From the NCBI GenBank assembly GCA_012728955.1, contig JAAYED010000207.1:1-44853 (forward strand): a stretch of 44,853 nt of DNA, in the 5' to 3' direction. Made by a program: the position numbers and the translations under genes. The DNA is from Chloroflexota bacterium (GTDB taxonomy: Bacteria; Chloroflexota; Anaerolineae; UBA1429). The first letter of the stretch is position 1, and the number at the start of each line of letters is the position of its first letter. This document shows positions 39,724-44,853 of this stretch, in pieces. The notes beneath the pieces are model-generated. The model was not told the origin of the DNA and searched no databases. It saw only the letters and a list, made by a program, of their open reading frames with translations.

Positions 39724-40986
39724 TCAGCGGTACCACCTGTAGTCATTCTGCAGGGCAGCTTTCCAGTCAGCCAGGACCTGACTCTTGCCCGCCATCTGCC
39801 AATCATCCTGTGGATGCCTGCCCCAACGATACAGGATCATCGCACGAATCTTTTGGTTGGCAGGGTTGCTGTTCCAACGATCGACCTCGGCATAGGCCTC
39901 ACGCACCCAGCCCCGGTTCACATCCTGCCAGGGAACATTCTGGTTTGTTTCGGTGATGTACACCGGCAACTGGCGCAACCGGGTGGGTATCGCTTCCATA
40001 AAGTCAACGTAAGAACGAAAGCCGCTGCGCCGATTGTCCCAGGGCGCCGACATGCGCGCATCACTGGTGATCTCGGCGGGATTGGCGCTGCGGGCATAGG
40101 TGTGCAGGGCAATGCCATCCAACTGCCCCGCAAGCAGGTCGAGAACATGCTGAAAGTACACAATCCAGTCACCGGTGGGGTTCTGGCGATAGACCGTCTG
40201 CGCGTTCCAGGGGCCCACCGCACCGATCACCACCTGATCACGCTGATGGCCGGCACGACTGTGAATGGCGTTGCGACAGGCAGCAAAGGCGCGCGCATAG
40301 CGCTCTGGCGTGATGCGCTCACCGTTCTCAGGCCCCCCCGCCCGCTCTCCCGCGACGTTGGGCTCGTTGCCGATTACCCAGATGTGGCAGCCGGCGGATC
40401 GCTCTACAAAGTTGGCGCAGCGCACAGCAAAGTTTCCGTAGAGAGTCGAGTGCGGCAGCGTGCCATTGTGCCCATCACCGTGGTTCAGGCGAGCGATGAC
40501 GCCAAAGCCGGCATCCGCCAGATCCTGAAAGGACTCGGAACCCCAGTCGTCCCGGTTGGCACCCAGGACGTGGCTGCTCAATACCCAGCCTCGGCGGCCA
40601 CCCTCCGCCATCAGCTGCGCGCCAGCGCGGTCGTGAATCCCAAAGATATAGGGCGATTCCCCTTTGGTGGGAGCACCCGGCTGGGAGGTGACCTCGGGGA
40701 TGCGCAGGACCTGCCCCACACCGATGAGATTGGGGTTCTCGATATCGTTATAAGCCGCGAGGACGGTGTGTTTCTGGGCGTCTCCGTAGTAATCCCGGGC
40801 GATGGACGCCAGCGACTCTCCCGCCTTGACCACATGTACCGAGAACTGCAGCCCCCAACTCCCGAGCCAGCGCGTCATCTCGCGGCTGAGCCGGTTAGCG
40901 AGCGTCTCTCCTGCGAGAGCGGCCTTGGCACGCAGACGACGGGCGAGCTGCTCATCCACTGTCAAGGCGATCCTGCGATCAGGCAT
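39724..40986 (-). CDS. Ribbon-helix-helix/LysM/clan-A glycosidase-like fusion
   Basis: 420 aa. Residues 1-42 (RRIALTVDEQLARRLRAKAA...LANRLSREM) look like a ribbon-helix-helix fold. A LysM peptidoglycan-binding motif follows at about 49-96 (HVVKAGESLASIARDYYGD...NPNLIGVGQVLRIP). A TIM-barrel region of glycosidase clan A follows (112-400), with the acid/base-like Glu208 in VIGNEPN and the nucleophile-like Glu346 in ITETNQN. No signal peptide. Together with the downstream amidase it suggests peptidoglycan or glycan hydrolysis. The start ATG 40986 has GGGAGG about 11 bases upstream. Starting at a later codon would remove the N-terminal domain, but none has a better SD. Confidence 0.78.
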   Translation of the reverse strand: MPDRRIALTVDEQLARRLRAKAALAGETLANRLSREMTRWLGSWGLQFSVHVVKAGESLASIARDYYGDAQKHTVLAAYNDIENPNLIGVGQVLRIPEVTSQPGAPTKGESPYIFGIHDRAGAQLMAEGGRRGWVLSSHVLGANRDDWGSESFQDLADAGFGVIARLNHGDGHNGTLPHSTLYGNFAVRCANFVERSAGCHIWVIGNEPNVAGERAGGPENGERITPERYARAFAACRNAIHSRAGHQRDQVVIGAVGPWNAQTVYRQNPTGDWIVYFQHVLDLLAGQLDGIALHTYARSANPAEITSDARMSAPWDNRRSGFRSYVDFMEAIPTRLRQLPVYITETNQNVPWQDVNRGWVREAYAEVDRWNSNPANQKIRAMILYRWGRHPQDDWQMAGKSQVLADWKAALQNDYRWYR

Positions 40987-41025
40987 GCTCTGCCGATCCT
41001 CCCTGTACGTGCGACAGCGGGCGTC

Positions 41026-42924
41026 CTAGCGCAAAACTCTCTCATCGCCGATACGACGGGTAACCCGCCTGCGATCGAGTTCTTCAAGCAACGCCACAAC
41101 ATACTTGCGGCTGGCACCCAGCAGATCCCGTGCCTGTGCCACCGTAAAGGGCGTTCCTGGGCCGATGGCCTCGCGCAAGCGCTCCATCATCTCCTGCAGC
41201 GTGTCGTTGGTATAGACCACCGAATCGCTCAGGCGAACCAGTGTGCCCCGGTCCAGAAGGAACTGTGCCAACGCCGATCCCACAGCGGCCTCTACCTGTG
41301 ACCAAGCGGGGCCAGTATATCCTGCGCTGCACATCTGGTCCATCAGGACGTCTACCCTTGCCTGCTCCTCCTGGCTGAGGGTCACGCCATGTTCCGGAAG
41401 TGCCAGCGCTTCCCCAACCAGCAGCAGGTCGCCCCTGTCGACAGCATAGTCGATCAGCGCAGCGGTCCAGTCTCCCGCCAGCGCCAGGCGGCTGCGAAAC
41501 TCTTCGCGGGGCATACCGTCCCGCATCGGATGTTCAGCATGATAGCTACGGAGCAGAGCTTCAGAGCGCGCAAACGCCTCCTGCAATGCCTCAGCGGTAA
41601 CCACGAGCCCACGCCACGTGGCAAGGGGCTGCTGCGCCGGAGGCGGAACCAGCGGTATAATCTCACCGGTGACCACAAAGGCCCGCAAGGCATCCTCCGC
41701 CTCGGCAGGAGCCAACTGGCTCTCGCGTATCAAATCCGCGCAGGGCAGCGGCTTGCCTCGACCGAGCAGGGCCAGGAGCACTCTTGCGCCACCACCACGC
41801 AGGGCCTCCAGGCGCTCGAGCACGGCAGGATCGTTGCGCCGGTGTCGCCGCACAGGCTGCCCATCCACCACCACGCCACCTCCCAGTGTGGCACTGGGAG
41901 AAGGCATACGAATCACAAAGTGATCACCGCGGGAGAGGGCGATCGGCTCGGTCAGCCGTATCTGCGCCCATCCTGCACTGCCGGCCGGCAACTCGTCCTC
42001 CGCCAACAGGCGCATTCGGCCCAGCCCCTGGGCCGCGCCGGTAAAGAACTCGACCTCCATACCGTGCTTTACCGGCCAGGGCGCATCAGCGATGACTTGC
42101 AGATACACGTCTACCAGACTGGAAGCCTGCATGCTGCCCGGCAGGCACAGCACCTGTCCCCTGTGCAGATCCTCCACCGCCACTCCGACCAGGTTCACGG
42201 CGGTCCGAGTACCAGGGAGCGCCCGCTCCACCCGCTCCTTGTGCGATTGCAGCCCTCGGATACGAGCGGTACGACCACCAGGTACCATCTCGACGTTCTG
42301 GCCAACCTCCAGATGCCCATCGGTGAGGGTACCCGTAACGACGGTGCCAAAGCCGGCGATGGAAAAGACACGATCGATGGGCAGCCGAGGGCGACCAAGG
42401 TCGGGACGGGGCTCGACAAGGTCCAGCTGTGCGTCGATGGTGGCAAGCAGCTGCGGCAAACCATTGCCGGTTACCGAGGAAACGGGGATGATGGGCGCCT
42501 GCGCCAGGCTGGAACCAGAGAGCGCATCGCGCACTTCTTCCACCACCAAGTCCAACCACTCGGGATCCTCGATCAGATCCGACTTGGTGAGGGCGACAAC
42601 GCCACGGTGCACGGCCAGCAGGTCCAGAATAGCCAGGTGCTCACGGGTTTGGGGCATCACTGCCTCGTCGGCAGCAACCACAAGGAGCGCCAGATCGATG
42701 CTGCCCACGCCGGCCAGCATGTTGCGGATAAAGTCCTCGTGACCTGGCACGTCCACGATGCTGACTTCGCGACCACTGGGCAGCGTGGTCCAGGCGAACC
42801 CCAGATCGATGGTCATCTCGCGGGCCTGTTCCTCACGCAGCCGATCGGGGTTGATGCCACTCATCGCCCTGACCAGGCTGGACTTGCCGTGATCGACGTG
42901 GCCCGCCGTACCGATGACGAACAC
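41026..42924 (-). CDS. selB: Selenocysteine-specific translation elongation factor
   Basis: 632-aa GTPase that brings Sec-tRNA to UGA codons marked by a SECIS element. GTPase motifs: GHVDHGKSS (8-16), DVPGHEDF, ALTKSD. Domains II-III follow (RVFSIAGFGTVVTGTLTDG...). A long C-terminal region of winged helices typical of SelB, and absent from EF-Tu, ends ARDLLGASRKYVVALLEELDRRRVTRRIGDERVL. The start is GTG 42924, three bases after the TAG of the coiled-coil gene, whose last codons carry GGAGGG as SD (translational coupling). No selA, selD, tRNA-Sec or selenoprotein was seen in the window. Confidence 0.95.
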   Translation of the reverse strand: MFVIGTAGHVDHGKSSLVRAMSGINPDRLREEQAREMTIDLGFAWTTLPSGREVSIVDVPGHEDFIRNMLAGVGSIDLALLVVAADEAVMPQTREHLAILDLLAVHRGVVALTKSDLIEDPEWLDLVVEEVRDALSGSSLAQAPIIPVSSVTGNGLPQLLATIDAQLDLVEPRPDLGRPRLPIDRVFSIAGFGTVVTGTLTDGHLEVGQNVEMVPGGRTARIRGLQSHKERVERALPGTRTAVNLVGVAVEDLHRGQVLCLPGSMQASSLVDVYLQVIADAPWPVKHGMEVEFFTGAAQGLGRMRLLAEDELPAGSAGWAQIRLTEPIALSRGDHFVIRMPSPSATLGGGVVVDGQPVRRHRRNDPAVLERLEALRGGGARVLLALLGRGKPLPCADLIRESQLAPAEAEDALRAFVVTGEIIPLVPPPAQQPLATWRGLVVTAEALQEAFARSEALLRSYHAEHPMRDGMPREEFRSRLALAGDWTAALIDYAVDRGDLLLVGEALALPEHGVTLSQEEQARVDVLMDQMCSAGYTGPAWSQVEAAVGSALAQFLLDRGTLVRLSDSVVYTNDTLQEMMERLREAIGPGTPFTVAQARDLLGASRKYVVALLEELDRRRVTRRIGDERVLR

Positions 42925-42927
42925 GCC

Positions 42928-44163
42928 CTAGCCCTCCACCCCCAGGGTGTCGCTGATTCTGGCCACAAAGGCCATCAGGTCCTTGTGCAGGAGGTCGATG
43001 GTACGCCGTGTGACCAGCGTGGAATGCTCGTCATGCGCGGTGAGCGCCTGCTGCAACACACTCACCCGCTCGTTGACCGCCTTGAGCGCGGCGGCCACAT
43101 CCTCACGTGCCTGTTCCAGGTCCGCCAGGCGGCCATCCACCAGGTCACTGTGTGCGACTGTGTCGACCCGAGAGGCCTCACGCCGTTCCAGGTCCTGAGC
43201 CCAGCGTTGATCATTCTCCACTCGGTACTCACGCAGCTCCTGGCGGAGCTGTTCCTCCGCCACACGCTGCAGCTGGCGCAGGCGATCCTGTTGCTGACTC
43301 AGATCGTGGGCGAGCGCCTGGACATCGCGCAGAACGGTGCGGTTTTTCTCGTGTTGATCGGCGTAAAAGCGCATCTGGTCTGCCCAGGACTCTACCTGTT
43401 GTACCACTCCGTCCAGCTGCCGTCCCCACTCGGTGAGGGTCTGCGAGCGCTCTCGCTCGGTGCGACGCTGTCGCTCGAGAAGCTCGGCCTGCTGAGCCGT
43501 AAGCTCCTCGCGAATGCCCTGCATCTCACCAATCTGTTGCGCCAGCTTGGAGATATCGTTCTCCACAGGAAGCACGCGCTGCAGGAGCTCCGGCCGCACC
43601 CCAGCCAGTTCGTGGGCCTCCTCGGCTACCTGGTTCAACGCCACTACCTGCTTGGCGAGTGCATCTTGCAGTTGCCTGCGCGATTCGTCGCCCTGTGCGA
43701 GCTGCTTGGCAAGCACCTCAATCTGCGACTGGAGCCGCATGACCACTTCGTTGATACGCCGATCTTCGGCCTGATTGACCGTAGCGGCCTGCTCCAGCGC
43801 GGTAAAGCGCCCCAATTCGGTACGGATCTCTAACAAGGCGCGCAGGTCCTTTTCTCGCTCGCCCTGCCGCGTGCGCAAAGCTTCCACCTGACCCTTTTGC
43901 ACGTCCTGGCGGAGGTCGCCGAGCATGGCCACCACCTCATCGCGCGCATTCTGCGTGGCCTGCCGCAGCTCGGGCAGCGTCTGCAGGGTACTCTGCACCC
44001 GGGTGAGCCTGTCCTCCAGGCTGAGGATCCGTTGTGCCTGATCCACCAAGGCTACCTGCTGCTTGTCTACCAGATTCCTGAGGTCTTCGACGATGGCTTT
44101 TTCGCGGCGCAGCTCCTCGTCCAACCAACTGAGGTTAGGCCCACCAGCCTGTGTAACCGTCAT
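42928..44163 (-). CDS. Long coiled-coil protein, function unknown
   Basis: 411 aa, almost wholly alpha-helical with heptads throughout (LSWLDEELRREKAIVEDLRNLVDKQQ..., VQSTLQTLPELRQATQNARDEVVAML, ERQRRTERERSQTLTEWGRQ). No TM helix or signal. It resembles SMC-arm or tropomyosin-like sequences in composition only. ATG 44163 has GGGAGAG upstream and skips a non-helical in-frame extension to 44247. Immediately upstream of selB (3-bp gap), with which it is coupled, although no functional link is evident. Confidence 0.75.
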   Translation of the reverse strand: MTVTQAGGPNLSWLDEELRREKAIVEDLRNLVDKQQVALVDQAQRILSLEDRLTRVQSTLQTLPELRQATQNARDEVVAMLGDLRQDVQKGQVEALRTRQGEREKDLRALLEIRTELGRFTALEQAATVNQAEDRRINEVVMRLQSQIEVLAKQLAQGDESRRQLQDALAKQVVALNQVAEEAHELAGVRPELLQRVLPVENDISKLAQQIGEMQGIREELTAQQAELLERQRRTERERSQTLTEWGRQLDGVVQQVESWADQMRFYADQHEKNRTVLRDVQALAHDLSQQQDRLRQLQRVAEEQLRQELREYRVENDQRWAQDLERREASRVDTVAHSDLVDGRLADLEQAREDVAAALKAVNERVSVLQQALTAHDEHSTLVTRRTIDLLHKDLMAFVARISDTLGVEG

Positions 44164-44195
44164 GCGTAAGTCTCTCCCACCTGCAGTCCTCTGCG

Positions 44196-44853
44196 TCACG
44201 GATTGATGAAAACGACGGTACCCAGCGACGCCCAGTTGTACAGCCAAATCGCGTCGGGCGTGTTAAGCACCAGACAACCAAAGGAGCACTGCGTGCCCAG
44301 CGCCCCTGCCCAAAGCGTGGACCCGTTCGACAGGATGGGCAGGGCGTGAAAACCGTTCTCTGTGCCACCGGCCCAGTAGATGCCCAACCAATAGGGCAAG
44401 CCCATATCCCACGTGGTGGCATAGGCGTACTCGGTCTTGGTCTGAACCTTGTAGCGGCCGGGCGCTGTCGCGTGAGAGGGGCGCCCATGGCACATGGGAA
44501 AGGTCTTGACGACCACATTATCCTCATATACCCGCACCAGGAACTCGCTCAGCGTTGCCTCGATACGACGGGGCGGACGGATCTCGTCCTTGACCCGCTG
44601 CACCAGTGCCGAGGCCTCATCGGTGCCCTGAAGGATTTCCTCGCACACCTGCGCCTCATTGAGCGCCGCATCCAGTTCGTCCGCGCCAATCAACTGCTCC
44701 GCCAGCTGACAGTGCGCCTGCCCCAGCATGGAGCGCGTATCGCGAAAGTTGGGGGTACGCTCGTACACTGCGCCCAACAGCTCGACCGCCTTGGGCCAGT
44801 CCTGTTCCAGATAGGCCTCCACCGCGGCGCGATAAGACTCGATGTCTCGCCGC
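44196..44853 (-). CDS. L,D-transpeptidase (YkuD) with TPR-like N-terminus, 5' end outside window
   Basis: The frame is open to the right edge, so the N-terminus is missing. The visible part starts with a TPR-like helical region (YRAAVEAYLEQDWPKAVELL...RDTRSMLGQAHCQLAEQL). The YkuD catalytic domain follows: VRVYEDNVVVKTFPMCHG, TAPGRYKV, GFHALP (His of the motif) and CSFGCLVL, with the nucleophile Cys in S-x-G-C. The Arg that usually follows (S-x-G-C-x-R) is replaced by Leu-Val-Leu. These enzymes form 3-3 cross-links in peptidoglycan or attach proteins to it. The next gene starts 33 bp downstream on the same strand. Confidence 0.85.
   Translation of the reverse strand, partial: RRDIESYRAAVEAYLEQDWPKAVELLGAVYERTPNFRDTRSMLGQAHCQLAEQLIGADELDAALNEAQVCEEILQGTDEASALVQRVKDEIRPPRRIEATLSEFLVRVYEDNVVVKTFPMCHGRPSHATAPGRYKVQTKTEYAYATTWDMGLPYWLGIYWAGGTENGFHALPILSNGSTLWAGALGTQCSFGCLVLNTPDAIWLYNWASLGTVVFINP

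Noticed and set aside
39706-41301. 531-codon plus-strand frame antisense to the LysM glycosidase
   Set aside because: No family features. It is explained by the codon bias of the real minus-strand genes.
41389-43833. 814-codon open frame on the plus strand across selB and the coiled-coil gene
   Set aside because: It is antisense to two well-supported genes. The product is rich in His/Arg/Gln without motifs or RBS, a typical shadow of GC-rich codon use.
1-44853. CRISPR array, insertion sequence or prophage block
   Set aside because: No regularly spaced short repeats, transposase, integrase, terminal inverted repeats or structural phage genes were seen. The lysin-like pair at 38778-40986 alone does not make a prophage.

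Overview
The window is a GC-rich stretch of bacterial chromosome. It is densely coded on both strands, with strong AGGAGG-type ribosome binding sites, sigma-70-like promoters (TTGACA / TATAAT variants) and GC-rich hairpin terminators. I infer a member of the Chloroflexota, Anaerolineae or Caldilineae-like. The grounds are zinc-ribbon/FHA/Ser-Thr kinase proteins, a T-box on serS, a secreted beta-helix protein ending in a FLPLVQR tail, a cyclic-di-AMP receptor, and lipid genes without Gram-negative outer-membrane markers. The phylum call is inference from gene content, not from a marker tree.

Layout. 1-2280 (+): a 5'-truncated tandem RNase H gene, then a CDP-alcohol phosphatidyltransferase and an LpxL/PatA-type acyltransferase. 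2636-3975 (+): a secreted parallel beta-helix gene with a frameshift, then 626 bp without a recognisable gene. 4602-8417 (-): a large membrane-anchored coiled-coil protein and an enolase-superfamily dehydratase. 8636-9274 (+): a small membrane coiled-coil protein. 9290-12716 (-): a MacA/MacB-type export operon. 12952-13698 (-): a ThuA-domain protein. 13854-15612 (+): a divergent DprA-like protein and two paralogous small membrane proteins. 15671-17607 (-): a membrane protein and tyrS. 17739-18458 (+): a TauE/SafE permease. 18703-18776 (-): tRNA-Asp(GUC) with its own promoter and terminator.

18927-25855 (+) is the most striking block: five overlapping or closely spaced genes that form a phospho-signalling operon. 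In order they are a kinase-zinc ribbon-FHA protein; a zinc ribbon-PP2C phosphatase carrying a remnant kinase N-lobe; a von Willebrand A protein; a four-zinc-ribbon FHA protein; and a zinc ribbon-kinase-Ig-like-membrane protein. The kinase + PP2C + vWA core resembles the TerY-P triad, enlarged with FHA phosphothreonine readers. About 4 kb further on, 30112-33420 encodes a zinc ribbon-pseudokinase with about seven Ig-like repeats of the same type as the membrane kinase. A DarA/PstA-type c-di-AMP receptor gene follows it.

The rest: serS under a serine T-box leader (25895-27475, -); nagB-nagA (-); a flavin reductase-like gene (+); a LarA-like protein divergent from an Ldh2-family dehydrogenase, a DppA-type D-aminopeptidase, a small propeptide-like protein and an intracellular subtilase (33800-38693); then a minus-strand run with a PGRP-type amidase, a ribbon-helix-helix/LysM/glycosidase fusion, selB, a coiled-coil protein and a 5'-truncated L,D-transpeptidase that runs off the right edge.
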